The notes beneath the pieces were generated by a model. That model did no database searches. It was not told the origin of the DNA and saw nothing but the letters and a program-made list of their open reading frames with translations. The translations under genes were made by a program, and so were the position numbers. A DNA stretch of 64,000 nt from G020354785 sp964534745 (GTDB taxonomy: Bacteria > Bacteroidota > Bacteroidia > Bacteroidales > UBA10428), in assembly GCA_964534745.1 (NCBI GenBank), contig CAZHQW010000008.1, positions 18,661 through 82,660 on the forward strand, given 5' to 3'. Of this stretch, positions 45,416 through 55,500 are shown one piece after another; positions within the stretch are counted from its first letter, which is position 1; each line of letters begins with the position of its first letter.

Positions 45416-45419
45416 TTAT

Positions 45420-46583
45420 TTATTTCCACACGCCCGGTATATTTTCACCGCAAAACTTGCACTTATTGTTAACAATATTATTAGTCATTATATTATAACC
45501 CCTCCTGTCTATCAGTAGTTTTTTGCATGAGGGACAATAAGTATTTTCAGCGTTCGTGCCGGGCACATTTCCAATATAGACAAATTTAATGCCTGCCTTG
45601 AGGGCGATTTCCCTCGCCTTTTGAAGGGTTGCGACAGGTGTTGAAGGCAACTGTGTTAATTTATACTGGGGATGAAACCTGCTAAAATGAAGCGGGTAAT
45701 TGTATAATTTATTCTGGTAGAGCCAGTCACACATTTCCTTTATCATGTCAAAATCGTCTGTCCAGCTCGGCACTATAAGGTTTGTAATCTCAAGCCAAAC
45801 ACCTTCTTCACTGAGGATCTTAAGCGTATTCAGAACCGGCTGTAGGGTTCCACCGTTTAGCTTTAGGTATATGCTGTCACTGAATGACTTCAGGTCCACG
45901 TTTGCAGCATCAATGACCTTTGCAAGCTCGCGCAAAGGCTTCTCATTTATATATCCTGCCGTAACAAGCACATTTTTTATGCCTTTTTCGTGTGCCAGCT
46001 TTGATGTATCATAAGTATATTCATAGAAAGTTATAGGCTCTGAATATGTATATGCTATGGATTTGCAGCTGCTTTTATATGCCTTGTCAACAACGGCTCC
46101 TGGCATAAGGTCATAGTTACTCGTCTTGCGCGGGGAAGTCTGCGAGATCGTCCAGTTCTGACAGTTAAGGCATGCAAGGTTACAGCCGGCAGTCGCTATC
46201 GAATACGAAGTGCTTGAAGGCAGAAAGTGAAAGAGCGGCTTCTTCTCAATGGGATCAATATGAACAGCACATGGATTGCCATAGGCAATGGTATAGAGCT
46301 TTCCGCCCTCGTTAATTCTATTGTTGCAGGTACTTAGTTCACCTTCCTTCAGAGTACACTCATTCGGACATATCAGGCACTTAACTCCCCGTGCTGTCTG
46401 GATATAATGTGAAGCTTCCTTGCTCCATTTCCATAGATCCTCCCCTGCAGCGGCACCTTCTGAAATTACACCTGTTCCGTTTGCAAGCAGCTTATTTCTG
46501 AAGCTAAGGCATATCCCGGTTACTCCCAGTAATCCTGTCTTTATAAACTGTCGTTTATTAATCCTGTTATCCTTAATATCCAT
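45420..46583 (-). CDS. amrS: AmmeMemoRadiSam-system radical SAM enzyme (AmrS-like) with Tat-like signal
   Basis: 387 residues. The N-terminus has a Tat-like motif (NKRQFIKTGLLGVTG), unusual for a radical SAM protein. A Cys cluster follows (CLICPNEC and STC, Cys69, 72, 76 and 86). The radical SAM motif is CNLACLNC (Cys134, 138 and 141). Later YTYSEPITFYEY and LHFSRFHPQYKL are the usual AmrS stretches. A C-terminal zinc-ribbon-like pair (YCPSCKK; CKFCGENIPG) closes the protein. AmrS normally works with AMMECR1 and MEMO proteins of unknown substrate; neither is in the window. It sits 47 bp downstream of the MTH938-like gene. Confidence 0.88.
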   Translation of the reverse strand: MDIKDNRINKRQFIKTGLLGVTGICLSFRNKLLANGTGVISEGAAAGEDLWKWSKEASHYIQTARGVKCLICPNECTLKEGELSTCNNRINEGGKLYTIAYGNPCAVHIDPIEKKPLFHFLPSSTSYSIATAGCNLACLNCQNWTISQTSPRKTSNYDLMPGAVVDKAYKSSCKSIAYTYSEPITFYEYTYDTSKLAHEKGIKNVLVTAGYINEKPLRELAKVIDAANVDLKSFSDSIYLKLNGGTLQPVLNTLKILSEEGVWLEITNLIVPSWTDDFDMIKEMCDWLYQNKLYNYPLHFSRFHPQYKLTQLPSTPVATLQKAREIALKAGIKFVYIGNVPGTNAENTYCPSCKKLLIDRRGYNIMTNNIVNNKCKFCGENIPGVWK

Positions 46584-46630
46584 GACTAGAATTTTATGTG
46601 CATATTTTTACCATCAAAAATCGATCCAGT

Positions 46631-46993
46631 TTAACATGTAACATGAAACATCCCGACTTTTGAGTCGCTATTTTCGTTCCATGTCTTTATCGCCCTTGGT
46701 GTCGCTTCGCATATAACCTTGCATTTCTTTGACCTGAAGAAAGCCGATGCTTCATCAGAAAGTTTCAGGGCATCGTATTGTCCAGATCCAATAATAATAA
46801 ACCTGGCCCCTTCCTCATATATATATTTTGCCTCTTTCTTTGATAATATATGGGAAGTACCGTACTTCTCCCTGGAAAGCTTCTTTTTTCTCTTATGCAC
46901 GGATTTATCCATCCTGATTATTACATCTTTGTCATATTGCTCGCCGTTAATAGTTATCGAGCCGAAACTTGTTTTATCAATCTTAAGTTTCAT
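46631..46993 (-). CDS. MTH938/NDUFAF3-like (DUF498) small protein
   Basis: 120 residues from the ATG at 46993, which starts MKLKIDKTSFGSI, the family's usual opening; the frame remains open 18 codons upstream. SITINGEQYDKDVII, IIIGSGQYDALKLS and CEATPRAIKTWNE match the MTH938-like fold. Relatives assist assembly of complex I in mitochondria or have unknown roles in prokaryotes. On the same strand as, and just upstream of, the AmrS-like gene, so probably co-transcribed. Confidence 0.82.
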   Translation of the reverse strand: MKLKIDKTSFGSITINGEQYDKDVIIRMDKSVHKRKKKLSREKYGTSHILSKKEAKYIYEEGARFIIIGSGQYDALKLSDEASAFFRSKKCKVICEATPRAIKTWNENSDSKVGMFHVTC

Positions 46994-47082
46994 CAGTGAA
47001 CAGGAGTTATCTAATATTTTATCCCGACGAATTACTGTAACAAGCAAATTTATTAAAATCAGTCCATAAATTACAGGATTAA

Positions 47083-47112
47083 GTTGTTAAAAAGAATAAA
47101 TCATTATCTTTA
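47083..47112 (+). promoter_or_regulatory. Candidate promoter of the TonB receptor/DUF4249 pair
   Basis: GTTG at 47083-47086 and TATCTTTA at 47105-47112 approximate the TTG...TAnnTTTG pattern with an 18-base gap. The -7 box has one mismatch. Confidence 0.35.
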
Positions 47113-47151
47113 AAAAACAATAATAAAGAGGCCCTTTCATAAAAACCGTTT

Positions 47152-49518
47152 ATGCTGATACCTGAAAAAAAGATAATTCTATTATTTGTAATAACATTAA
47201 TTCTAACCCATACAGCAGCACAGAGATACACAATCAGCGGTTATGTCAAAGACAAGAGTAACGGTGAACTGCTTATAGGAGCAAACGTATTTATCAAGGA
47301 ATCTTCTGTCGGCACAGTAACAAATACTTACGGATTTTATTCGTTAAGCCTTAATCCCGGTAACTATAAGCTTGTTTACAGTTACCTGGGTTATAAAAGC
47401 ATGGAAACGATTATTGAACTGGACAGCGATATTACAAACACCGTTGAACTTGAAGCCGTACCTGACAGCATAGATGAAGTAATAATTACTACTGAAAGAA
47501 GGGACGATAATATAAGATCCGCAAAAATAAGCAATATAAAAATCAGCAGTAAAGTAATAAACCAGATCCCGGTTATTATGGGAGAGACTGATGTAATAAA
47601 AACACTAACCCTGCTGCCAGGCGTAAAATCAGCGGGAGAAATTAGCTCAAGCCTCAGCATCAGGGGCGGTGCAAGGGACCAGAACCTTTTATTGCTGGAT
47701 GAGGCAATTGTATATAATGCATCACACCTGGGCGGCTTCTTCTCAGTGTTTAATAATGATGCTATAAAGAACGTCGAACTATATAAAGGTAATATACCTG
47801 TACAATACGGGGGAAGACTGTCCGCACTTATTGACGTCAGGATGAAAGATGGCAATAATAAAAGATTCGCCGCCAACGGAGGCATAGGTCTTCTGTCAAG
47901 CCGGCTCACCGTCGAATCACCTATTATAAAAGACAAGGGTTCTTTAATAATATCGGGAAGAAGGACATATTATGACCTGCTGATGAAAATGATGCATGAA
48001 ATAGCCGACACCATACCTGAACTGCCTGTTCATTTTTATGATCTTAACCTCAAGGGGAATTATACTCTTAACCACAGGCACAGACTATACTTATCAGGTT
48101 ACCTGGGACGCGATGTTGCGGACCTGAGCCTGGGCGATGATGTGAGCAGCGCTTTTAACTGGGGGAACTATACTGCCACTTTCCGATGGAACTACATTAT
48201 AAATAAGAGGCTTTTTTCAAACCTTACCCTGCTGGCAAGTAATTATGATTATGAAATCTACAATAAACTGAGACTGGGAAGAGAAAAGAAGGAGTATATA
48301 TTCAGGTGGAGTTCATACCTGAAAGACTATTCGGCAAAACTGGATTTCGGCTTTTACCTTAATCCGGACAACACACTGAGGTTCGGACTTATTTCAACAT
48401 ACCATGACTTCAATGTAGGCAGAGTTAACGGCAGGAGTGATACTATAACGTGGCAATATAAAATTCCACCCATATATTGTATTGAGAATGCGGTTTATAT
48501 TGGCAATGAACAGAAATTATCAGATAATATTAATATAAGCTACGGGCTGAGATATTCTTCTCTTCATAATATAGGCAAAGCAACATCATTCGTATATGAG
48601 GACTATAATGTAATAGATACGAATAACTACAAGTGGGGAGAAATATATAATTCGTACAGGGGAATAGAACCGCGCCTGGGATTTGCCTATGCTCTGTCGG
48701 CAAAGCATTCGGTCAAAATTGGATATACAAGAACCCGGCAGTACCTGCAAATAGCATCCAACTCGACATCGGGGACCCCGGTGGATATCTGGATACCTTC
48801 AAGTCCCAATGTCAAGCCGCAGATCGCTGATCAATACAGCATAGGATATTTCAGAAACATGAGAAACAATACTCTGAAAGCATCTTTGGAACTTTACTAC
48901 AAGAATATGCAAAACCAGGTTGATTTTAAGGAATTTGCCGAGCCCCACCTTAATCCGGAAATTGAGGGTGAACTGAGATTCGGCAAGGGTAGGGCTTACG
49001 GTATGGAGCTTATGGTTGAAAAAACAGAAGGAAAGCTGACAGGGTGGATAAGCTATACCCTGTCCCGTTCCGAAAGGAAAACCAAAGATATACAGGAAAA
49101 GGGATGGTATACGTCCCCATACGATATACCTCATGACATATCTGTAGTGGTGACTTATAAACTGACTGACAGGGTTAATTTCTCATCAAACTGGGTATAC
49201 CAGAGCGGGCGGCCTATAAATGCACCGGTGGCACGCTGGGAATACGGGAACCTTGTCCTCCCCTATTTTCCGGGAAGAAATACTGACAGAATGCCGTCCT
49301 ACCACAGGTTTGACCTGGGCATGGAAATTAAAGGTAAACAAAAACCCGGCAAACGGTTCGAGAGCAGCCTGAGCTTCTCTATATATAATTTATATAACCG
49401 AAAGAATGCAAATGCAATTTATTTTATCCAGGATGATGAATATCTGACGAGGACAAAAGCGATGAGGGTGTCAATGTTCAGGTTTATGCCCTCCGTTACT
49501 TACAATTTCAAGTTTTAA
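47152..49518 (+). CDS. TonB-dependent outer-membrane receptor with regulatory domain
   Basis: 788 residues. Signal peptide (ends THTAAQ), then a carboxypeptidase-like regulatory domain at about 25-105 (YTISGYVKDKSNGELLIGANV). The plug domain follows at about 120-230 (LTLLPGVKSAGEISSSLSIRGG, LLLDEAIVYNASH). The beta-barrel runs to the C-terminal Phe (MPSVTYNFKF). It is not of the SusC subgroup. With the DUF4249 lipoprotein immediately downstream it forms a common Bacteroidota import pair of unknown ligand. Confidence 0.93.
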   Translation: MLIPEKKIILLFVITLILTHTAAQRYTISGYVKDKSNGELLIGANVFIKESSVGTVTNTYGFYSLSLNPGNYKLVYSYLGYKSMETIIELDSDITNTVELEAVPDSIDEVIITTERRDDNIRSAKISNIKISSKVINQIPVIMGETDVIKTLTLLPGVKSAGEISSSLSIRGGARDQNLLLLDEAIVYNASHLGGFFSVFNNDAIKNVELYKGNIPVQYGGRLSALIDVRMKDGNNKRFAANGGIGLLSSRLTVESPIIKDKGSLIISGRRTYYDLLMKMMHEIADTIPELPVHFYDLNLKGNYTLNHRHRLYLSGYLGRDVADLSLGDDVSSAFNWGNYTATFRWNYIINKRLFSNLTLLASNYDYEIYNKLRLGREKKEYIFRWSSYLKDYSAKLDFGFYLNPDNTLRFGLISTYHDFNVGRVNGRSDTITWQYKIPPIYCIENAVYIGNEQKLSDNINISYGLRYSSLHNIGKATSFVYEDYNVIDTNNYKWGEIYNSYRGIEPRLGFAYALSAKHSVKIGYTRTRQYLQIASNSTSGTPVDIWIPSSPNVKPQIADQYSIGYFRNMRNNTLKASLELYYKNMQNQVDFKEFAEPHLNPEIEGELRFGKGRAYGMELMVEKTEGKLTGWISYTLSRSERKTKDIQEKGWYTSPYDIPHDISVVVTYKLTDRVNFSSNWVYQSGRPINAPVARWEYGNLVLPYFPGRNTDRMPSYHRFDLGMEIKGKQKPGKRFESSLSFSIYNLYNRKNANAIYFIQDDEYLTRTKAMRVSMFRFMPSVTYNFKF

Positions 49519-49542
49519 TATTATAAGGGACAAAACGTACAT

Positions 49543-50400
49543 ATGAGACTATATAAATTATCAGCCTTAGTTATTTTAACCTTAATCTGTTGCGAGCCGC
49601 AGCAGGAAATAGACTGGAAGCTTGATAATATACCAGCACGCCTGGTCGTTGAAGGATCAATTACGGATGAACTAAAAACACATTCGGTAACACTTAAGAA
49701 ATCGGCCGAATACTTTTCAAATACCCGGGCAGAGGTTGTGTCAAATGCAGTAGTAACCATATCCGACGGTGAGAATGTCTTTACTCTGCTGGAAAACCCT
49801 GCCGGATCAGGTATATACAAAACAACTGATGAAGTGAAAGGTGAAGTTGGCAGACTTTATACCCTCGAGATAGATATTGGCGAACCTCTGAACAATGAGA
49901 CTCACTTTTGGGCTACATCGGTTTTAAAAAGGGGCATTATTGCAGATACAATGATAAGTGTACTCTATGACAGTCCTTTTGCTTTTAATGATATTGATAC
50001 CGTAATACTCGTCAATAGTGTCTTCGGATACGAACCTGAACCTGAGGGTGACTACTATATTGTGAATTTATACAATAACGGAACCCTCCTGAATGACACG
50101 GTGGATGAATATACAGTTGTGGGCGACAAGGAAACGGGGATGAACGGAGAAAGCATCTTCAACTTTGTATATGTTGAGGATTTTATTGCAGGCGATACGG
50201 TGCAAATGGAATTTCTGTCAACAAACGATGCTTACTACGAGTTTATTAAAGGGATTAAAATGATATACGGCGGCACTGATCCTTTCGGATTTTCAGGCCC
50301 CCCTGCCAATGCAGTGGGTAATATCCAGGGAGGTGAAGCTCTTGGATTTTTTAAGGCATCGGCAGTGACAAAAGTTATAGCCCGTGCAAAAAGGCAGTAA
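49543..50400 (+). CDS. DUF4249 lipoprotein, partner of the TonB receptor
   Basis: 285 residues. Lipoprotein signal (LTLICC), then RLVVEGSITDELKTHSVTL, the usual start of DUF4249, an Ig-like early domain, and further strands (YYIVNLYNNGT; DTVQMEFLSTNDAYYEF). It ends GNIQGGEALGFFKASAV, typical of the family. It begins 24 bp after the TonB receptor gene. It probably acts as surface lipoprotein for the same substrate, as SusD does for SusC, but this is inference. A repeat copy lies 12 bp after its stop. Confidence 0.85.
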   Translation: MRLYKLSALVILTLICCEPQQEIDWKLDNIPARLVVEGSITDELKTHSVTLKKSAEYFSNTRAEVVSNAVVTISDGENVFTLLENPAGSGIYKTTDEVKGEVGRLYTLEIDIGEPLNNETHFWATSVLKRGIIADTMISVLYDSPFAFNDIDTVILVNSVFGYEPEPEGDYYIVNLYNNGTLLNDTVDEYTVVGDKETGMNGESIFNFVYVEDFIAGDTVQMEFLSTNDAYYEFIKGIKMIYGGTDPFGFSGPPANAVGNIQGGEALGFFKASAVTKVIARAKRQ

Positions 50401-50411
50401 ACAAAAATATA

Positions 50412-50423
50412 GGCGCTGTCCCT
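50412..50423. repeat. GGCGCTGTCCCT intergenic element, copy 2
   Basis: GGCGCTGTCCCT starts 12 bp after the DUF4249 stop and lies before the MFS gene. Confidence 0.65.
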
Positions 50424-50442
50424 AATAAAAATTATTAAGGAA

Positions 50443-51780
50443 ATGGCATCAGCAACGAATTTTGCAGGTAGATTAACAGGGATTAAAACTATATTTCGTT
50501 CACTTAAATATAAAAATTACCGTCTCTTTTTTGGCGGCCAGAGCATTTCTCTTATTGGAACATGGATACAGCGAATAGCTACACCCTGGCTTGTATATCA
50601 CCTTACCGGTTCTGCACTTTTATTGGGAGTCGTAGGCTTTGCAGGCCAGATCCCGACATTCCTGCTGTCTCCTTTTGCAGGGGTTCTGACTGACAGATGG
50701 AATCGTTACCGGACATTAATTGTTACTCAGATTCTTGCAATGATACAGGCTCTGATACTTGCCATTCTTTTTTTCATGGGAACAATTGAGGTCTGGCATA
50801 TAATAGTACTAAGTGCATTGCTCGGTTGTATTAATGCAATGGATATTCCGGTACGGCAGTCATTTGTTGTAGATATGGTCGGGAAAAAGGAAGATCTGGG
50901 GAATGCCATTGCCTTAAATTCTTCAATGGTTAACGGAGCAAGACTAGTGGGACCCTCAATTGCAGGTATTTTGATTGCCACAGCCGGTGAAGGAACCTGT
51001 TTTCTTATTAACGGACTGAGCTATCTTGTTGTTATCTTTACTCTGTTGAAAATGAAGGTTGATCCGAGAAAAACAAACAATAGAAAAAAGAATGTTGTTA
51101 AAGAGCTTAGAGAAGGATTTTCTTATACATTTGGCTTTGCACCTATCAAATCTGTTATATTACTTCTGGGATTAATCAGCATAATGGGAATGCCCTATGC
51201 AGTGCTAATGCCCGTTTTCGCTAAAGAGATACTCCACGGAGGCTCACATACGTTCGGTTTTCTTATGGCCGCTTCAGGCCTGGGTGCCCTGACAGGAGCT
51301 ATTTATCTTGCATCCAAAAAAAGTGTGCTGGGACTTGAGAAAATTATTCCTCTGTCAGCAGGTGTTTTCGGAGCCGGACTGATAGCATTTGCCCTGTCAC
51401 GTTACTTTCCTCTTTCTCTGGCTCTTATGGTAGTAACCGGACTGGCAATGATGCTGCAGCTTGCATCAAGCAATACGATTTTACAAACAATAGTTGATGA
51501 TGATAAACGAGGCCGTGTTATGAGCTTTTATACAATGGCTTTTATAGGCACGGCGCCTTTTGGCAGTCTTATGGCAGGCGAACTTGCAAATGTACTCGGT
51601 GCTCCGAATACGCTTATAATAGGTGGAGCGTTATGTATAACAGGTGCAATAATTTTCGCAAAAAAACTCCCTGCACTTAAGAAAATAATCAGGCCCATAT
51701 ATGTTAAACTGGGTATCATCTCGGAAGTAGCTTCCGGTATTCAGACAGCAACCGAATTAACGGTTCCGCCGGCAGAATAA
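50443..51780 (+). CDS. MFS transporter (enterobactin exporter EntS/MFS_3-like)
   Basis: 445 residues with about 11-12 helices. The N-terminus reads FRSLKYKNYRLFFGGQSISLIGTW and continues to PFAGVLTDRWNRYR, the MFS_3-type signature between helices 2 and 3. A second cytosolic loop (DPRKTNNRKKNVV) separates the halves. VDDDKRGRVMSFYTMAF is the matching motif of the second half. The subgroup exports siderophores or drugs; the substrate is not known. Follows the DUF4249 gene by 42 bp. Confidence 0.88.
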   Translation: MASATNFAGRLTGIKTIFRSLKYKNYRLFFGGQSISLIGTWIQRIATPWLVYHLTGSALLLGVVGFAGQIPTFLLSPFAGVLTDRWNRYRTLIVTQILAMIQALILAILFFMGTIEVWHIIVLSALLGCINAMDIPVRQSFVVDMVGKKEDLGNAIALNSSMVNGARLVGPSIAGILIATAGEGTCFLINGLSYLVVIFTLLKMKVDPRKTNNRKKNVVKELREGFSYTFGFAPIKSVILLLGLISIMGMPYAVLMPVFAKEILHGGSHTFGFLMAASGLGALTGAIYLASKKSVLGLEKIIPLSAGVFGAGLIAFALSRYFPLSLALMVVTGLAMMLQLASSNTILQTIVDDDKRGRVMSFYTMAFIGTAPFGSLMAGELANVLGAPNTLIIGGALCITGAIIFAKKLPALKKIIRPIYVKLGIISEVASGIQTATELTVPPAE

Positions 51781-51783
51781 CCC

Positions 51784-51796
51784 AGGGACAGCGCCC
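51784..51796. repeat. AGGGACAGCGCCC intergenic element, copy 3
   Basis: AGGGACAGCGCCC starts three bases after the MFS stop, with TTTTTTGTCCC a few bases downstream. Confidence 0.68.
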
Positions 51797-51819
51797 ATAT
51801 TTTTTGTCCCAATTTTTTT

Positions 51820-51827
51820 TATCTTTG
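51820..51827 (+). promoter_or_regulatory. Candidate -7 box of the small barrel-protein gene
   Basis: TATCTTTG is an exact TAnnTTTG match 62 bp before the ATG at 51890. A TTTG lies 13 bases upstream, closer than the usual 19-21. Confidence 0.5.
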
Positions 51828-51889
51828 TCGATTTTATCGCTTAAAATTGATGGAATCCAATTAAACTTAACCGTTAAAATTAAAAGTAT

Positions 51890-52483
51890 ATGAAGAAACT
51901 ATATTTACCTGTATTGCTGTTAGCTATGTTTATTATGACCACCAGCTTATTTGAAGCAACCGGACAGAACAAAACTTATTTTGGAGTAAATATCGGACAC
52001 GCTATAGCAGTTGAAACTGTATCCAAAATATTGAGCGACGAAACAGATTATCTTCCTGTTCACCTTAATTTAAACCATGAACTGGGAAACAATATTGGCC
52101 TTTCGGGATTACTTATGTACCGGCTTGACAAAGACGGGGAGAATTTTCTTACCCATGAACTGGGAATTGCTTTTGGTCCAAGCTATTTATTCAATGATCT
52201 GGAAGGTTTGTCAATAGACTTTAAAATCGGTTTTGCCCGTGCATTCGGAAAAGACTACATGTCTGATGACTATTCCCGAAATGACTTTATTATACAGCCT
52301 GAAATAGCATATTATATACGTTTTCCGAGCAAACTTGCCCTTTCATTCGGACTGGGACTGCAGACCCTTGTTAAGATATCTGAAAAGCCTGACAGGGCTT
52401 TTATGTGGGATTGGAACAAGACGGGGAAACTTTCACACTATTATCTTCCTGTTTTAAATATATCAATCGGATTTATTAATTGA
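51890..52483 (+). CDS. Small outer-membrane beta-barrel protein
   Basis: 197 residues. Signal peptide (ends near EATGQ), then about eight alternating amphipathic strands (TYFGVNIGHAIAVE, IGLSGLLMYRL, HELGIAFGPSYLF, LALSFGLGLQTL) ending LPVLNISIGFIN. Typical of small OmpX/outer-membrane-beta-barrel families without known role. A cluster of the GGGACAGCGCCC repeat begins eight bases after its stop. Confidence 0.78.
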   Translation: MKKLYLPVLLLAMFIMTTSLFEATGQNKTYFGVNIGHAIAVETVSKILSDETDYLPVHLNLNHELGNNIGLSGLLMYRLDKDGENFLTHELGIAFGPSYLFNDLEGLSIDFKIGFARAFGKDYMSDDYSRNDFIIQPEIAYYIRFPSKLALSFGLGLQTLVKISEKPDRAFMWDWNKTGKLSHYYLPVLNISIGFIN

Positions 52484-52490
52484 AAAGAGA

Positions 52491-52538
52491 GGGACAGCGC
52501 CCATCCGGGGACAGTACCCAAAATATGGGCGCTGTCCT
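52491..52538. repeat. Cluster of three GGGACAGCGCCC-type elements forming a hairpin
   Basis: GGGACAGCGCCC (52491-52502), GGGGACAGTACCC (52507-52519) and GGGCGCTGTCCT (52527-52538). The first and last are inverted, giving 11-12-base arms. The last overlaps the TAG stop of the hybrid sensor kinase gene. It lies between convergent genes and may also end transcripts, although no T-run follows. Confidence 0.72.
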
Positions 52539-55500
52539 ATTTAAATTTGGATAAGAGAGACAATATAGCTTCGGGTTTGTATGGCTTGGATATATAGCCG
52601 TCAAATTGCTCAAGTATTATTCGCTGTTTATCAATTAACTGAGCATAGGCACTCACAGCTATAACCGGAATGCTGCTGTTAATTTTTTTTATTTTCTTTA
52701 TTGCTTCATATCCATTCATTACAGGCATTTTTATGTCCATCAGAATAATATGGTCATCTGCCTTTTTTATCTTTCTAACTTCTTCAACAGCCTCCTTCCC
52801 GTTTTTTACCCATATTAGACGAGCCCCGGAAAGTCCCAAAATGCTTTTAATAAGTTCATAGCTATCCGGCTCATCCTCGGCGATAATTATGGTCATATTT
52901 TCCATCCTGTACTCTACATTTTCAGTGTCTTTTTGACCCGTAATTAAAGCATCTTCGCTTACCAGTGGCAACGTAAAATAGAACACAGAGCCCTTTTTCA
53001 TTTCAGATTCGACCCATATTTTGCCACCCATCAGATTAAGAAGTTTTTTGCAAATTGCGAGTCCGATACCTGTCCCTCTGTAAAGCTTCCTGCCTTTATC
53101 TTCTATTTTATAGAAGTAGTCAAATATATTATTGTAGTCAGACCGGTCTATACCTATACCAGTGTCTGACACAAAAAACTGCACTTCTTTTTTCAATATT
53201 TTATAGCCGAACTTTATGTGCCCTTTTTCGGTGTATTTAAAAGCATTATTTATAAGGTTATTAAATATCTGGCGAAATCTTATCTTGTCATTATATAATA
53301 TCAACTCCTTTTTATACCCTTCTGTAATAAACTGAATATCAATATCTTTATCATTATTGAGTATGTAATAACTCTCAAGTTCTTTTAAAATATGATCAAC
53401 ATTGAAATTGCTTTCAATAAGTACAAGCTGATCTGCCTCAATAATAGAAATATCTATAATATCATTTATTAACATCAGTAATGATTCGCTATTATTATTG
53501 ATTATATCTATATATCTTTTCCTCGCATTGTCCTTAAGGCCAGTATTATTCAGCAAGGCAGCAAATCCTACAATGGCATTCATGGGTGTGCGTATTTCAT
53601 GGCTCATATTTGCTAGGAATGCCGATTTTAGTTTATCAGCCTCCTCGGCTTTCTGCTTTGCAGCCATTAACTCAGAAGTACGCTCTTCAATAAGAAGTTC
53701 CAGATTATTCCTGTGTTTCTCAAGTTCAGCATTCTGCCTGGCAATTTTTTTCTGCCGTTTCTCCAGAAGAGCATTTAATTCCCACAACTCGTGCGTGCGT
53801 TTATTTACGGTCTCTTCAAGCAGCTTCTGTTGCTTCTTCAGCATATTTATCCTCATCCTGTAAAGAGCCGTAAAAATAAAAATCACCATCAGTATGAAGA
53901 GCACCTTAAACAGGGCGGTATGCCACCATGGAGGATTAATTATAATATCCAGGATCTGCGGGGTCCTGCTCCATACTCCATCGTTATTCGAACCCAATAC
54001 CATAAAGGTGTATTTGCCCGGCTGAATATTGGTATAAGTGGCAATTCTTTTGTATCCTGCAAAAGTCCATTCTTTATCGTATCCTTCCAGCTTATATTTA
54101 TACTGGTTTTTTTCAGGATTAACATAATTCAAAGCAGCATATTTAACCATAAAATCTGACTGTCCGTGAGAAAGGTTAACTTCCTTCACTCTGCTTATGT
54201 CTTTAAAGATAACTTCCTGCATTTCCTTGTTATATCCTGTGCCATGCAGAAGATTAAAATCCGTTATAATTACAATAGGCTCCCTTGTATTATCCACTAT
54301 ACTGTCAGGATAAAAGCTTGTATATCCCTGTGAAGAACCGAAATACATTTTTCCGGATTTATTCTTGAAAGCGGCTCTTTCAATAAACTCGTTGCCCGGC
54401 AATCCGTCATACCTGTCGTATACCCTGAAATCGGCCGAATCGGGATGATTTATTCCATTTTTAAAAACCGCTATTCCTTTATTCGTGCTGATCCAGAGAT
54501 TGCCTTTATTATCTTCAAGTATAGCTTTTATGGTGTTGTTAGGTAGCCCGTCCAGGGTATTATAATGCTTAAATACCTCCTTTTCTTCATCAAGCAGGTT
54601 AAGTCCCATTGTTGAGCCCACCCATAAATTTTTCTTGCTGTCTTCAAAGATCGATAAAACTCTTCCCTTGCTCAGGCTGTTTGAATCTTTTTCATTATGT
54701 ATATAATGCCTGAATCTGCCTGTATTATAATCATATAAATCCAGGGCATAGTAAACACTTATATAAAGTTTTCCGCTGCTCGATTCAAAAATATCATTCA
54801 CAGAATTATTATACAGGCTTGCCGGATCTTTTGCATCAAGCATATAATGTGTGAACTTTCCCGTAGAATAATCGTACCGGTTTAATCCGCCACCGATAGT
54901 CCCGATCCACAGATTGCCCCGGCTGTCTTCACAAATAGCAAAAACATTGGCATTGCTTATAGCACCTGTCCTGACTGATGGCTTGAAATTAGTAAAATTC
55001 TCTGTTTTGTAATTATACAAACTGAGCCCGCCATTCCATGATCCTATCCAGAGGTTGCCCCTGCTGTCTTTGTATATACAATAAACTGCGGTTGCTCCAA
55101 TACTTGAAGGATCATCCGGATTATGGTAGAAATGTTTAACCAGTCCGGTTTTCTTGTTATATCTGTTAAGTCCGATTTCAGTGCCTATCCACAGGAATTT
55201 ATCTTCTTCATATATAGCGTTTACAAGGTTCGAACTGATTGACGTGGCCTGGTCAGATGTAACCTTTACGTTATAAAATTCTTTGGTAGCGCGGCTATAA
55301 TAATTCAAACCTCCTCCATAGGTTCCTATCCAGATGTCACCAGACCGGTCTTCATATACACAGAGTACCGAATTATCACTCAGACTTTCAGTAACCGACG
55401 GCGAGTGTTCATAATGATATGATTTGTAATTATCTATATTATCCAGTCCGTCAGGCTGTATGATTGTCAGCGCTTCCCCTCCTCCCATGCCGACCCATAA

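Noticed and set aside
44541..52538. CRISPR-like interpretation of the GGGACAGCGCCC copies
   Set aside because: The copies are kilobases apart, in both orientations, and separated by whole genes.
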